Positions 36,457 to 46,949 of a DNA stretch of 64,000 nt are shown in pieces. The stretch is from Planctomycetes bacterium MalM25 (GTDB lineage Bacteria > Planctomycetota > Planctomycetia > Pirellulales > Lacipirellulaceae): positions 3,521,968 to 3,585,967 of the forward strand of contig CP036424.1 of the NCBI GenBank assembly GCA_007745835.1, in the 5' to 3' direction. A program made the position numbers and the translations under genes. The notes under the pieces were generated by a model. It made no database searches. It saw only the letters and a program-made list of their open reading frames with translations, and was not told the origin of the DNA. The first letter of the stretch is position 1. The number at the start of each line of letters is the position of its first letter.

Positions 36457-39400
36457 TTAAAGAAGCGGCCGATCCGCTGAGAACGAGGACTCGATTCCAT
36501 CGGCTGACTCGTCTACAGGCTCTACATCGATTGGTTCAGTATCTGAAATGGGTTGTCGCTTCCATACGGGAGAGTTTGCGAGCGAACTCTCCGAGCCGAG
36601 CAGCAGCAACGCGAATGCTCTGTCGAGATCCGCCACTTCAGAGGCGTTTCTGGGGATCGGTAATGAGCGACGTCTCATCAGATCGCTCTCAGGCATGTGA
36701 GGGATCGCCGTCGAGAAGGCAATCGTTGCTGCCTGAGGTTCGTTGGCGGCGTTCCCGATCGATTCGGACGGACTACTCACCAGAGGATTCGGCGGTATCG
36801 TCCCCTCTTCCTGCAAGGCGGACGCATCACGCCAAACGGTGTAGTCGGCTGCGTCGATGCGGCCATCGCCGTTTCCGTCGGCTCCGGAATTGGGCGCCAC
36901 CGTCGCGCCGTAGGCGGATAGCCAAGCAGCGTGGTCTTCACGATCGACCAGGCCGTCGAGGTTGTAGTCGCCGGTTTGTCGGTCGAAAGCCAGCGCGAGC
37001 GCGACGGAACGATGCGAGCCGCTGAGCCGCAAGTAATGCGTCTGGCCCGCTGGAGCAATCCATGACGCTGCGTCCTCCGTAGCTATATTCGGATCGATAA
37101 GACGCATCCGGTCGTCGTAGAGCTCGACCTGGGCATCGCCGGCGCCGGCGTCGTAGCCGAGCCAGGCGGTGACCTCGGGCATCTCGGGCGAGAGCTCGAG
37201 CCATTGGTCGGTAACGCTTAGATCGACGCCCTCCCATACGTCGCCCGGCGTCGACGCGAGGTACATCGAGCGTCCGATATACCACGGCAGGAGGCCGCGT
37301 TCCGCGAACAGGTAGTCGACGGCCGAATCGTCGGCAGCCATCGCCAGCTCGAACTGATTATCGGCGACGGACTCTGCTCCGAGCGATCCGACCGTCTCTT
37401 GTCCACCGAAGTAGAGTGTCGGCTGGACCTTAACGACGGTGTAGGTCCCTGCGGCAAGGTCGGTAAAACGCCACTGGCCATCGCCGTCTGAGAAGGTTGT
37501 CGCGACCAGCCCGCCGTCGCGGTAAAGCTCGATCTGCACACCGAGCAGCCTGAGCTCGGTCTCCTCGATCTGGCCGTTGTTGTTGACGTCGACGTAGCTG
37601 ACGCCGCGGATCTCACCGCCGTCCGTTGGGACGACGACGGTTGTGGCCGTCTCGGCGAAGGGCGTCTTGGCTTCGCGGAAGCCGATCGCGTCCGACGCGA
37701 CGGTCGAGAACGCGTAGGTCTTGCCGACTTCGCCGGTGAACTGCGTGGTGGTGTCGGTCGTGTCGTCCAGCAGCAGCTCGAAGTCTCCGCCGTCAGTCGA
37801 GACGAAGACGTCGAACGATTCAACGCCGGAGCCGGCGCCGTCGTCGCCCGCCCAGCTGACGGCGAACGTGGTGTCGGTTCGTGTCGGCGCCAGGACAGCC
37901 GGTCCGCTGATGGGTGCCGACTCGTCGATGGTGTGCACCGTCGTGTTAGTGATCAGTGGCGCGTTCGTGTCGAAGACGATCTCGGCGCTGTTGGTCACCT
38001 GCGTGCCCGTGACGAGGCCCTCGGGCGTTGCGACGCGGTAGCTCACCGACCCCTCGCCGCGGCGTGTGGCGTCGTTCACCAGCAAGAAGCCGGCCAACGC
38101 GTCGAGCGTCGGCAGACCGGTATCCAGATCGATCGAGTCGAACGACCAGGTCACGGTGCGCGTCGCGAAGTCGAGCTCTGCCTCGACGCTCACCACCAGG
38201 TCGATACCGGCGATCGCAAGCGACTCGGTCACGCTGTAGGCGAAGCGGCCCGCGGGCACCTTGATCTGCACGTCGCCAACGAAGATGTCGCCCAGTTCGA
38301 AGGTCGAAAGGTCGAGGTCCTCGTCAAGCGTGTCGGTGATGGTCACCGTCTGGGCAGGCAGCGTCGCTTTATCGGGATCGTTCTCGAAGAAGACCGTGAA
38401 CGCGAGGTCATCGCCCGAGCGGACGAAGCCCCCTGCAACGCCGCCGGGGCCGACCTTCTCGTTGGGGTCGAACGAGTTTCGCACGTCGCCCCGGAACTCA
38501 AAGACCGGCTCGAAGGCGAGCAGTTGGCCTTCGGTCTGGCCGACGAGGGAGTCGTCCTTGTCGGAGCCATCTTCCTTGTTCGGCTTCTTCGCCTTGAAGC
38601 TCAAGCCAGCGACAGGTTCGTCGGCGCGATCGCCCGCGTCGATGACTGGGATTGTGACCGCGGCGCGACTAGCCGCCCGCGCGCCTCGTTTGCGAGCCTG
38701 CTCATCGACTAAAGAAAGCCCCTCCGCCTTAAAGAAGGTGTCTTGAACATGAACGCTAAGTGAATCAACTTGGTTCCCTGTGCTATCGGTCGGCCAGGCG
38801 TAGTTGTTTCCCTTTGTAGCGTCGACGAAGCCCTGGATCGCTTCCTGCCCGCTGCGAGACGCCCCATTTAGGTAGTTCGCCACATACGCATCCGCTGCCT
38901 TTTGCGAAGCTTCTACGAGTCCGATACCGTTCGGGTTCTTCTTTAATTCTGCTTGCAGGAATCTGCCGAAGGACGGGTCGTCCGCAACCGGGCGGGTTCG
39001 TGCCGACCCGATTCGAACGTCTGCGTCAATTTGAGAGAGCACCTCGCCCGAGTAGCAGGTGTCGGCGATAAATGCCGTCCTGCCCCGCACGCCAGAGATA
39101 ACCTCATTGATCTGTGCGGGGTCGACGCGAGATTCGTCGTTGCCTCCCAGGCGAAAGTAGACGTCACTAGGCCGATAAATTCCGCGTTCTGCGTCAACAA
39201 CGGTTGTCTCGTTGTTGTCGAACCTGCAATGCCCGTGACTCGCCCAGTACACAAAAAGGGTGTCGTCTTCATCAACGTTTGCGGCGGCGTCCCGGATTGC
39301 GTTTAGCGCGTTCTCCGGGGTCGAGTCGCGACCATCCACAAGCACTGGCTTCGGACCGGCGTAGTTGGCCCCCGTCCTTACAAGTCGAGCAAAGCTCTGT

Positions 39401-42400
39401 GCATCGTCATTGGCGCCGGGGAGGCCGGCGTCAAAATCAGGTCCGATGACCACCGTATGCACCTCGGCGATCCCGTCGCCGCCTGACGTGGCGAAGGCGA
39501 TTGGGACTCCACCAACGTCGATGGGACCAATCATTGCGGCCGTTTCGCTCTCGGGCGCGATTGTTGACAGCTGAACCCCGGGCTCCTCGCCATCTTCCGC
39601 GCCACGGAGGGTCGGCGGGTTCGTCGGCCGCGAGACGCTCTCGAAGTAGACCCGCCCGTCGTAGAAGAGCACTTCTTCGTAGCCCGCTGCGACGAGTTCC
39701 TGCACCTCGGCGACCGCGAAGTCGTGCAGGTTGGCGTACGTCTCGCCGTATTGAGCGCGGTTGCGGGCTACCAGCGCGTCCCACGCCGCTTCGTCCGCGC
39801 CGGCCGGACGTTGCAGGTTGCTGATCAGATCCCAGTTGATCGACTGGTTCGCAAAGAGCGGGTCGTCGATGCTCGACGCGTGCAGATCGAACTCGATCTC
39901 GGCGGGGTCGCTCGGCGAACGGTAGTAGAGGTCGATCCGGCCTGACGCGCCCGGCGGTAGCACCGTAAGCCCAGGCGTCGGGCCGTTCGCGAGCACCGTG
40001 ATCGCCCCGTCTCCGTAGACGTCGCTGCTGTCGAAGCTCCTGTGAATCGTGCCGTCGCTCGCCGCCAGGGTGAGCCACGGCAGCGCCGCGGTACGCGAGC
40101 CCTCGTTGTGGTAGTGGATTGAAATCTCCGACAGGCGGTCGTTTCGCATCACCTCGGGGATATCAAGCCAGTACCGCAGTTCCGGCGGCCCGGCAGCAGG
40201 CGCCGGCGAGACGAGTGTCACGCCGCCCGGCAACCGGTCGGCCTCCACCCCGCCGTCGAGCACGACGAGGTCGTAGCTGCCGATGGGCAGGCTGCTCATG
40301 TCGAACGTTGCGAACGTTCGCTGAGCATTGTTCACGATCACCGACAAGCTGTCCGCCGCCGCTCCGCTGCCCGTGGCGACCAGTCGATAGCTAAGGTCGT
40401 CGCTGAGGTTCGTCCCGCGGACATCCAAGACCTGCCGGCTGCTGCGTGTGACGGTGGAGGTAGCAACCTCGGTCAGGCTCGGCGCAGCACGCTCGGCCGC
40501 GATCTGTACCGGTGTGCCGTCGGCGGGCAGGTCATTCGGGAAGACCGTGACGTACCAGACCGTGGCCGGCGCGCTGGGTATGTCGCTCTCGACAAGCGGG
40601 GCAACCGCCGACACATCCGCTGCGCCCAGCTGGCGGTGACGATGGGTGTAATCGAACCGCGTCGGCAAGAAACCGGCGCCCAAGTACAGCTCGGTTACGC
40701 CGGCGGTCAACAGGTCGGCCGTGACTTCGATGTCTCGATCTTGCGTGCCATCGAGCCGGAACCACAGCGGCTCGGCTTCGGTCGCGAACGTTGCGTCGAT
40801 CGTCGGGCCGTCGATCGTGAGCACCGGCACGTCGAGCGTTACCGGCTGATCGCTGAGCGCGGCGTTCAGCTCGGGGTCTTCCGACTCTTCGACTAGATCT
40901 AGCCGCGCGTTGGTCTGCACTCGCCAAGAGTACTCGCCCAGCTCACGCGCCGGGACACGTACCGTGGCGGAGAAGGTGCGTGACTCACCGGGCGCCAGCG
41001 GGGCGCCGTCGCCGACCAGCACATCTTCGATCAGCAAGCTGTCTTCCACTACGACGTCGACCACCGTGGAGCCGTCCAGCGGATTAGCGGCCGGATCGCT
41101 GACTTGTTCGACCGTGACGCCGGTGAGCGAGATGGCGTCGCGCCAGGAGCCGCTTGCCGCGACGGAACCGGCGTTGGTCACGGTCCACTCGATAGTCGCT
41201 TCGTCGCCCGCGGTGACTGTCGTGGGGCCGGTGACGGCCGACACCACCAGATCGGGCGAGCCGACCGGCGCGTCGCCGACGGTGACCACGACGGCGCCGT
41301 CGGTATGGCGAGAGGTTAGGCCGTCGGGCGTTGTGATCGACCCGAACTCGGTGCCGCCTCGCGACGCGAAGCTCACGGTCGTGAATTGGTCGGCGGCGAC
41401 CGGCGTAAATCCCGCGCCGGTCGAGACGATGAGCTCACCGGCAAGCGTTGCTTCGCCGACGATCTCGAGCCGGCCCGACGCCATATCGGTGGGCCGACCG
41501 GCAAGCTCGACGCGTGTCTTAGCTTCGGCCACCTGAGTGAACGCACCGCTGACCGTCAGGTTGCTCCCGGCGGCCAGGTCGATCTCGCCGAACACGCCCC
41601 GCTCGGGCGTTGAGAACCGCCACAGCCGTTTCTCTCTGTTGAGCACCCAGACGTCGCCCGTGGCGTTATCACGGGCGATGCCGGAGAAGTTGTTGACCGT
41701 ATTGCGGGCGCGCGGACCGAGGTGTTCTAGGTCGTAATCAGCGACCCACTCGCCGGTGGGCGTCAGCTCGCGGATGATCGATTCGCGATCGACAACCACC
41801 AGCAGGTTGCCATTCGTCTCGTTGACTTCGACGCCGCCAACTACGAACGATGAGATCGGCGAGGGCGCCCCGGCCCCGCTAAGGCCGAAGGAGGTCACCA
41901 ACGAGCCGTCCGATGGATCGACTTCGTATAGCCGATTGTCGGACGACATGATGAACAGCGTGTCGCGGATCGGGTGGTGTGCGAGGCCGGGTTGGCCACG
42001 CGGCAGGTCGTCAAAGGAAACGCTCGCCAGCTCGGCGCCGGTGGCGCGGTCGAGCGCGAGGACTTGCGGCGGGGCGTCGTCGCCGTAGGTCATTAGCAGC
42101 GTGCCGGCGGGCACGGTGACGCCACCGATCGAGACGGGCGCCGACACCACGTCGAGCGCCGTTAACGCCGAGATGCCCGAGCCGCTGGTCGGCTCGGTCG
42201 GACGCGGGATCGTTCGCACCGTGCGGCCGTCGGCGTCGATCTCACGGATGATCGACTCGTCGCGTGACAGCAGCAGAACGTTCCCCGTTGTTGGGTCGAC
42301 GGCGATGCCTAGCTGGTCGTTCAAACCGGAGACCAGGGCGTTCTGCATCTCGGCGTTGACGCGATCGACGCCGTTGGTCAGGTCGCCGATGGTCGTGAAG

Positions 42401-43677
42401 TCGCGTCCGCCTTCCAGGCGGATCACCCCCGCGTTGGCGGCCAGCGTGTCGATGCCCGGCATCGCCGCGTTGGGGCCTTCCAGCACGATCGTGGCAAAGT
42501 TGTTGACGATGTTCCGGTCAGGATCGAGCAGCAGCGTTGCGTTGTCGGCGACGCGGTACGTCCCGTCGTGGAGAAAGTCTCCCTGGAACGGCTGACGCTC
42601 GATCTGCAGCGTGTTGATGTCCAGGCTCAACGTGCCCGAGCGAACGTCGGCCGTGCCCGTGTTGTTTAGGAAGGTGCTGGCGCGATCGGAGAAGATTTGG
42701 CTCGTGCCGTCGCCACCGCTTTTGCGAATCGTGCCCAGGTTATGAAAAATCGTTGTGAACACTGCCGACGTCCCGGGCGACAGGATGAACTCGCCGTTGT
42801 CTCGGAAGTCGTACGTGCCGCGGTTGATAAACTCTTGATGCCGCGTCAGCGTGACGGTTGACGCGCTCTCGTGAACGAAGGAGCCGTTATTCGTCACCGC
42901 ACCGTTTATGGAAAGCGACGCGTCGGTGTCGATCTGCACGAAGCCATCGTTGATCAGGTCGCCTGCCGTACCGCTCACCCAGTGCAACAGGCCCTCGGCG
43001 AAGTCGAGCGAACCACGGTTTCGCGGGTCCGCGCTATCGAGCGATCCAGTCCACTCGACCCGGCCGGCCCCCACGCCGACGCTGTCGCCTCTGAAGTCGT
43101 GGTCCCCCGACAGTTGCAGAACGCCCCCTGACGCAACCTCGAAACGCGCTGCGTCATGGTCGCCGCTAACGAGAGTCAATCGACCGGCATCGACATCGAT
43201 TACAGCGTTGGCCTCGCCGGTGTAATCGAGGGAGAGCGTCGCGTCAGCTAGCGACCGCAGCACGCCCCGGTTTTCGACGGCGCCGCTGCCGCTCAGATCA
43301 CCCGCCAACGCCAGCGTGCCCGTGACATCGATCACTCCGCTGTAAGTCGATGTGCCACCAACCGACAACTGGCCCGCTCCACCGAGCACACGCAAGTTCT
43401 CGGCGCCCGCGATCGTCCCCACTTGTCGCGCGTCACGGACGGTGACGGTCACCAAGCCCGACACGTTCAGGGTGACGTCATCATCAACCGTTGGAACCTG
43501 CCCGGTCGACCAGTTGGTCGGATCGTCCCAGAAACCGTCACCGCCAACCCAGGAACTGGCGGCTAGCGCCAACCGCGGCTCGAGCACTTCGGCCGGATGA
43601 AGCTTTGGTCGGCGACGTGACGCACGCTTAAGACGACCTACGCCGCGGCTTTGCGGCTTCGCATAGCGGAAATACAT
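36457..43677 (-). CDS. Giant secreted protein with embedded caspase-like domain, LEPR-XLL and dockerin
   Basis: 2406 residues. N-terminal EVLEPRLALAA (residues about 30-40) is a LEPR-XLL export motif. It is followed by a WVGGDGFWDDPTNWSTGQVP element and beta-rich repeats to about 450. Residues 470-700 look like an NHL/propeller region (VLLLSRDESIIREIDADG repeated in variants). A CARDB-like segment follows near 820-960 (TVTAGDEATIEWTVTNAGSV). Residues about 1400-1630 form a caspase (C14-like) fold: LPGANDDAQSFARLV, catalytic His1481 in VYWASHGH, Cys1541 in FIADTCYSG. Downstream are SFDPNEKVGPGG (near 1735), an Fn3-like segment (near 1920), an SdrD-B-like segment (IRGVSYVDVNNNGQIEETEL near 2020) and a C-terminal dockerin pair (DYNLDGLVDREDHAAW, GNGDGRIDAADYTVWRD near 2240-2290). 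Start ATG 43677; no clear Shine-Dalgarno. Confidence 0.85.
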   Translation of the reverse strand: MYFRYAKPQSRGVGRLKRASRRRPKLHPAEVLEPRLALAASSWVGGDGFWDDPTNWSTGQVPTVDDDVTLNVSGLVTVTVRDARQVGTIAGAENLRVLGGAGQLSVGGTSTYSGVIDVTGTLALAGDLSGSGAVENRGVLRSLADATLSLDYTGEANAVIDVDAGRLTLVSGDHDAARFEVASGGVLQLSGDHDFRGDSVGVGAGRVEWTGSLDSADPRNRGSLDFAEGLLHWVSGTAGDLINDGFVQIDTDASLSINGAVTNNGSFVHESASTVTLTRHQEFINRGTYDFRDNGEFILSPGTSAVFTTIFHNLGTIRKSGGDGTSQIFSDRASTFLNNTGTADVRSGTLSLDINTLQIERQPFQGDFLHDGTYRVADNATLLLDPDRNIVNNFATIVLEGPNAAMPGIDTLAANAGVIRLEGGRDFTTIGDLTNGVDRVNAEMQNALVSGLNDQLGIAVDPTTGNVLLLSRDESIIREIDADGRTVRTIPRPTEPTSGSGISALTALDVVSAPVSIGGVTVPAGTLLMTYGDDAPPQVLALDRATGAELASVSFDDLPRGQPGLAHHPIRDTLFIMSSDNRLYEVDPSDGSLVTSFGLSGAGAPSPISSFVVGGVEVNETNGNLLVVVDRESIIRELTPTGEWVADYDLEHLGPRARNTVNNFSGIARDNATGDVWVLNREKRLWRFSTPERGVFGEIDLAAGSNLTVSGAFTQVAEAKTRVELAGRPTDMASGRLEIVGEATLAGELIVSTGAGFTPVAADQFTTVSFASRGGTEFGSITTPDGLTSRHTDGAVVVTVGDAPVGSPDLVVSAVTGPTTVTAGDEATIEWTVTNAGSVAASGSWRDAISLTGVTVEQVSDPAANPLDGSTVVDVVVEDSLLIEDVLVGDGAPLAPGESRTFSATVRVPARELGEYSWRVQTNARLDLVEESEDPELNAALSDQPVTLDVPVLTIDGPTIDATFATEAEPLWFRLDGTQDRDIEVTADLLTAGVTELYLGAGFLPTRFDYTHRHRQLGAADVSAVAPLVESDIPSAPATVWYVTVFPNDLPADGTPVQIAAERAAPSLTEVATSTVTRSSRQVLDVRGTNLSDDLSYRLVATGSGAAADSLSVIVNNAQRTFATFDMSSLPIGSYDLVVLDGGVEADRLPGGVTLVSPAPAAGPPELRYWLDIPEVMRNDRLSEISIHYHNEGSRTAALPWLTLAASDGTIHRSFDSSDVYGDGAITVLANGPTPGLTVLPPGASGRIDLYYRSPSDPAEIEFDLHASSIDDPLFANQSINWDLISNLQRPAGADEAAWDALVARNRAQYGETYANLHDFAVAEVQELVAAGYEEVLFYDGRVYFESVSRPTNPPTLRGAEDGEEPGVQLSTIAPESETAAMIGPIDVGGVPIAFATSGGDGIAEVHTVVIGPDFDAGLPGANDDAQSFARLVRTGANYAGPKPVLVDGRDSTPENALNAIRDAAANVDEDDTLFVYWASHGHCRFDNNETTVVDAERGIYRPSDVYFRLGGNDESRVDPAQINEVISGVRGRTAFIADTCYSGEVLSQIDADVRIGSARTRPVADDPSFGRFLQAELKKNPNGIGLVEASQKAADAYVANYLNGASRSGQEAIQGFVDATKGNNYAWPTDSTGNQVDSLSVHVQDTFFKAEGLSLVDEQARKRGARAASRAAVTIPVIDAGDRADEPVAGLSFKAKKPNKEDGSDKDDSLVGQTEGQLLAFEPVFEFRGDVRNSFDPNEKVGPGGVAGGFVRSGDDLAFTVFFENDPDKATLPAQTVTITDTLDEDLDLSTFELGDIFVGDVQIKVPAGRFAYSVTESLAIAGIDLVVSVEAELDFATRTVTWSFDSIDLDTGLPTLDALAGFLLVNDATRRGEGSVSYRVATPEGLVTGTQVTNSAEIVFDTNAPLITNTTVHTIDESAPISGPAVLAPTRTDTTFAVSWAGDDGAGSGVESFDVFVSTDGGDFELLLDDTTDTTTQFTGEVGKTYAFSTVASDAIGFREAKTPFAETATTVVVPTDGGEIRGVSYVDVNNNGQIEETELRLLGVQIELYRDGGLVATTFSDGDGQWRFTDLAAGTYTVVKVQPTLYFGGQETVGSLGAESVADNQFELAMAADDSAVDYLFAERGLLPWYIGRSMYLASTPGDVWEGVDLSVTDQWLELSPEMPEVTAWLGYDAGAGDAQVELYDDRMRLIDPNIATEDAASWIAPAGQTHYLRLSGSHRSVALALAFDRQTGDYNLDGLVDREDHAAWLSAYGATVAPNSGADGNGDGRIDAADYTVWRDASALQEEGTIPPNPLVSSPSESIGNAANEPQAATIAFSTAIPHMPESDLMRRRSLPIPRNASEVADLDRAFALLLLGSESSLANSPVWKRQPISDTEPIDVEPVDESADGIESSFSADRPLL

Positions 43678-43819
43678 CTCAACTAGTCACTAGAGCGTAT
43701 CGGACAACTTGCCCCGTGACGCCAAGAGCCCCGCGAAGCAAACGAACACCCACTATAATTCCGGGCATTCGCGAGTCACGCTCATACAGCGAGCTGAAAA
43801 TTCAGCTGTTTTTCGCCCC

Positions 43820-44977
43820 TCAGTAGGTACGTATCAGCCCAAGGTTGATGCCCTGCAGCCAAACCGTCGACCCGGGCGATTGAAACGCCGGGTCGGTGGC
43901 GCCCGCCGGAGGCGGACCGGGATCTAGCAGTCGCCCATCGACACGACGATCGATCAGCACGCCGGTCCGCAAGGCGTCGGTCAGGTAGAGAAGCGTGTAG
44001 CCGACGCGTACTTCCGTGCTCGCACCAATTCGTCTCCGTATATCGACACGCAATTCGGGCAGCAGCGCGAAGCGGTTGTCCCGGCGCTTGCCCGCATTGG
44101 TCGTTTGGGTCAGGAGCCCACCCACTTCGACAAACGGCGCGATTGTCGGGACGGTCGTCGTCGTCGATCCGGCAATCAGCGACTCCCGGCGATTGCCGCC
44201 TACAGCGACCTTGCCGGTCACCGTCACCCCCCACGGACCGCGGCTGTCTTCGAGCACTAACCCGAGGTCCAAACCGTGGAACTCGTTCGTAGCACCAAGC
44301 GAGTCCCGCACGTCGAAGGTCGTTCCCTGCGCGACCGCTCCCCCGGTCGATTGAACGACCGATTGCGTCGAAACATTCAACGACTCTTCGAACCGGAAGA
44401 AACGATACCCGATCAACCCCGCCACGCCACTTCCACACTCGCCTAGGAGATCGACGCGGCATGCTAGCGATGCCGAGTAAATATCGTAGTCAAGGTCGAT
44501 CGCGACTGACCCATCGACAACATCTCCCAGAGTTGGATCGTCGAACGCAATCAGCTCGGCGTCCTCACCAAGACTGGCGGGATCGGTGTTGAGGAACGGA
44601 CGCATAAGGCCTGGATTGCCGTCGGACGACGCCGCGTAGTCGTCATCGATGCCTACCCAGAAAAACTCGCTCGAAAGCGAGACGTATTCTCCGAGGCGTC
44701 GAGATAATCCCAAACGCATGCCAGAGCCGTTCGCCGACTCCGCCGCCGACCCACCGAACAGAGATGTCGTCGACGGCTCGCCAAGCACTCCGGCCTGTGG
44801 CCGGCTTGTCCCGGCGGGGCTACTAGTGAGCAGCGTGGGCGAGGGGCCACCGCCGACCCACCACTGCAGGTAGTCAGCGGACACGCCCCAAGTCGGATCG
44901 CAACACGACGCGGATGGACCGTCGGCCCAAGCGCCGCCCGCTGCAACAGCTATCACTGCGATCGAGAGACCTCGCAT
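43820..44977 (-). CDS. BBP7-type outer-membrane beta-barrel protein
   Basis: 385 residues. Signal peptide MRGLSIAVIAVAAGGAWAD. The mature start WGVSADYLQWWVGGGPSPTL and the repeated aromatic-ended strands (SSEFFWVGIDDDY, FFRFEESLNVSTQS, FHGLDLGLVLEDSRGPWGV, EVRVGYTLLYLTDALR) match the putative beta-barrel porin-7 family found in planctomycetes. ATG 44977 has GGGAAGCAG upstream; a TTG eight codons earlier is possible. Likely a surface pore or autotransporter-like barrel; function not known. It follows the giant protein gene by position (143 bp) on the same strand. Confidence 0.82.
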   Translation of the reverse strand: MRGLSIAVIAVAAGGAWADGPSASCCDPTWGVSADYLQWWVGGGPSPTLLTSSPAGTSRPQAGVLGEPSTTSLFGGSAAESANGSGMRLGLSRRLGEYVSLSSEFFWVGIDDDYAASSDGNPGLMRPFLNTDPASLGEDAELIAFDDPTLGDVVDGSVAIDLDYDIYSASLACRVDLLGECGSGVAGLIGYRFFRFEESLNVSTQSVVQSTGGAVAQGTTFDVRDSLGATNEFHGLDLGLVLEDSRGPWGVTVTGKVAVGGNRRESLIAGSTTTTVPTIAPFVEVGGLLTQTTNAGKRRDNRFALLPELRVDIRRRIGASTEVRVGYTLLYLTDALRTGVLIDRRVDGRLLDPGPPPAGATDPAFQSPGSTVWLQGINLGLIRTY

Positions 44978-45301
44978 CTGCTTCCCTGCCCCTTCTCGCA
45001 ACTATCCGTGCGACTCCTCGAGTCGTTGCAGTCCCTGCAAACAACTAGAGGAGGGTTCGTCCAAACAGGTGCAGCAAAGACGTTGTTATCGGCAGAAGTA
45101 CTTCTACAACAGTGGCGAAGCCTGGCGGGGATGCGTCGAGTTTGCGGGGCGATAGCGCCTGACGGTATTGGACTTTGGTCGTTAAGGGCTGCGGGCAACC
45201 GTGGGCATCAAAGAAGCTCGCCGGATATTCATCTGCTGTTGTCTCGTCCGCTTGAATTGCGTCGGTTGGACCAGTTTCGGCGACTTAGCGACCCGCTCAA
45301 T

Positions 45302-45411
45302 CCGCGTCGGTCAGCTCAACCTCGGCGACTTCGGGACGGCCCGGCGTACCCGTTCGAGGGCAACTTGCAGGCGACTCGCCCGAACGCTTTCGTGCGTAAG
45401 GTGGCGTCGTC
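45302..45411 (-). repeat. Island repeat copy R5 (full-length, reverse), interrupted by IS; 410-bp gap
   Basis: Reverse complement of unit R1: CCGCGTCGGTCAGCTCAACC then TCGGCGACTTC to GGTGGCGTCGTC. The missing last five bases (CTGAG) are at 46961-46965 beyond the IS. A further related word, TTTCGGCGACTTAGCGACC, lies at 45274-45292. No gene in 45002-45411. Confidence 0.85.
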
Positions 45412-46949
45412 GAATGGCACGTAGATCTACGCAAGTCGTTTAGCCATTTGACGTTTGAGCACGTTCCTTGGTTTGCACATGGGGACGTGTTTCTTGGGTC
45501 TTCGCTTTCGCTGGCGTGGTTCGAAGCGGTCGGGTCGGTCGCCGACACGGTGGGTGGCAATGGCGTCGAGCAGGTGGTCGTAGAGGGTTCGTCGGAAGAC
45601 GGCTCCGCGATGCGATAGCAACTCGATCACCGGATGGAACGCTTCGAGCGTTTGAACGGCGCCCTTGAAGCTGATCGAGCGGGGCTCGATCGAATGCTTG
45701 TGGGCCGCTTGGGCCATCACGGTGCGGATCAGGTTGTAGGCGAGCAGGTGGGCCCAGATCTCCTTGCGCACCAGTTCGGGCGTCTTGCAACGCAGGATGT
45801 CCATCGGCAGGGTCTCTTTGAGCGACCGCAGGTCGAGTTCGCAGTTCCAACGAGCGCGATACAACTCGGCGAGGTCTTGCTTGGTGTACTCCTCGGAATC
45901 CAACAAGGTCGAGACGACAATCAGGCTCCGGCTGCGGAAGCCATCTTGCTCAACGAGGACGCGCGTCTCACGAACCGTGATCTGGCCGGGCAGCTTCTTC
46001 CAGTTGCCCCACTTCATCGAGCGGATAGCGGGCTTGGTCCACTCAACGAGGTGATCGCCTTTCGCCAAGCGTATCCCACGCCGGAAGTCGGCCTTCCGGC
46101 AGTGGTGCAACCGCGTGACCATATCGACGCCGCGTTGCTTCAAGAGATGGATCTCTTTCCACGCACACAGGTACCGATCGGCAAGCAGGATATCCCCCGC
46201 AAGCAGCCGTCCCCACATCTTGCGGAGCATGCCCAACTCGCTGTGCCCCTTGCCCGAGTTGCTGCAGATGTCCAAGTCGAGCACGGCTCCGCAAGAGAGC
46301 GAGAAGAACGCCGCGATCCGCGCGATCGGGAAGCCGATCCCCGGGGCCTGCTGCGGGGGCTGCGGATAAGCGTGCTGGTTCTCCGGCGTGTCGGGCATCG
46401 ACACGGTCGAGCCGTCGTAGATCAGCACGCGACGCCGCTTCCACAACCACTCGGGCTTCACGCCCTTGTCCAACGCGGCGGCCGTTGCGCGGGCCGTGGT
46501 CGCGAAGAACTCCTCGGGCAATCGCTTCCTCGCTTGGCAGTAAGCGCTCGTCTGGGCGGAGCAAGGCTTCAAGCCCTGCGACACCCGGTGGGCGATCAGC
46601 CGGGCGACCGCCGCTCGGCACGAGTGGTCGGCGCTGAGCACCTGCCACAAGAAGACCCGCAGCGTCATCAGCGGCGTGTAGATCCGATCGAGCCAGTCGT
46701 GCTGGATCGTGTCGAGTGCTCGCGTGAGCGTCTCGTTCGTGAGCACTTCACCGAAGGGCAACCCCTCCGACTGCAAGAACTGCTGGCGCAGAAAGCTGAT
46801 CTGGCTCCGAACGCGTCCGTTGTTAATACTTCGCACCGCGAGGGCCTCCTTGCCAACGATGGGGATGTGACAACTCCCATCTAGGCGAGCGAGGCCCTTC
46901 TTCGTAGGTCAATTCGCAACAACGACTTGCGGAGATCTACGTGCCATTC
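45412..46949 (-). mobile_element. IS4-family insertion sequence, intact
   Basis: 1538 bp. Terminal inverted repeats GAATGGCACGTAGATCTACG then CAAGTCGTT (left) and the same with one mismatch (right), 28 of 29 matching. Flanked by an 11-bp target duplication GTGGCGTCGTC at 45401-45411 and 46950-46960. One transposase ORF fills it. Confidence 0.93.
45427..46836 (-). CDS. IS4-family transposase
   Basis: 469 residues, full length. DDE residues: first Asp in RRVLIYDGSTVSMPDTPEN near residue 140, second in LLAGDILLADRYLCAWKE near 218, and the C1 signature Y-(2)-R-(3)-E-(6)-K in YRARWNCELDLRSLKETLPM near 330, which defines the IS4 family. The stop codon lies inside the left inverted repeat. No frameshift or internal stop, so it may still be active. 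Confidence 0.93.
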   Translation of the reverse strand: MRSINNGRVRSQISFLRQQFLQSEGLPFGEVLTNETLTRALDTIQHDWLDRIYTPLMTLRVFLWQVLSADHSCRAAVARLIAHRVSQGLKPCSAQTSAYCQARKRLPEEFFATTARATAAALDKGVKPEWLWKRRRVLIYDGSTVSMPDTPENQHAYPQPPQQAPGIGFPIARIAAFFSLSCGAVLDLDICSNSGKGHSELGMLRKMWGRLLAGDILLADRYLCAWKEIHLLKQRGVDMVTRLHHCRKADFRRGIRLAKGDHLVEWTKPAIRSMKWGNWKKLPGQITVRETRVLVEQDGFRSRSLIVVSTLLDSEEYTKQDLAELYRARWNCELDLRSLKETLPMDILRCKTPELVRKEIWAHLLAYNLIRTVMAQAAHKHSIEPRSISFKGAVQTLEAFHPVIELLSHRGAVFRRTLYDHLLDAIATHRVGDRPDRFEPRQRKRRPKKHVPMCKPRNVLKRQMAKRLA

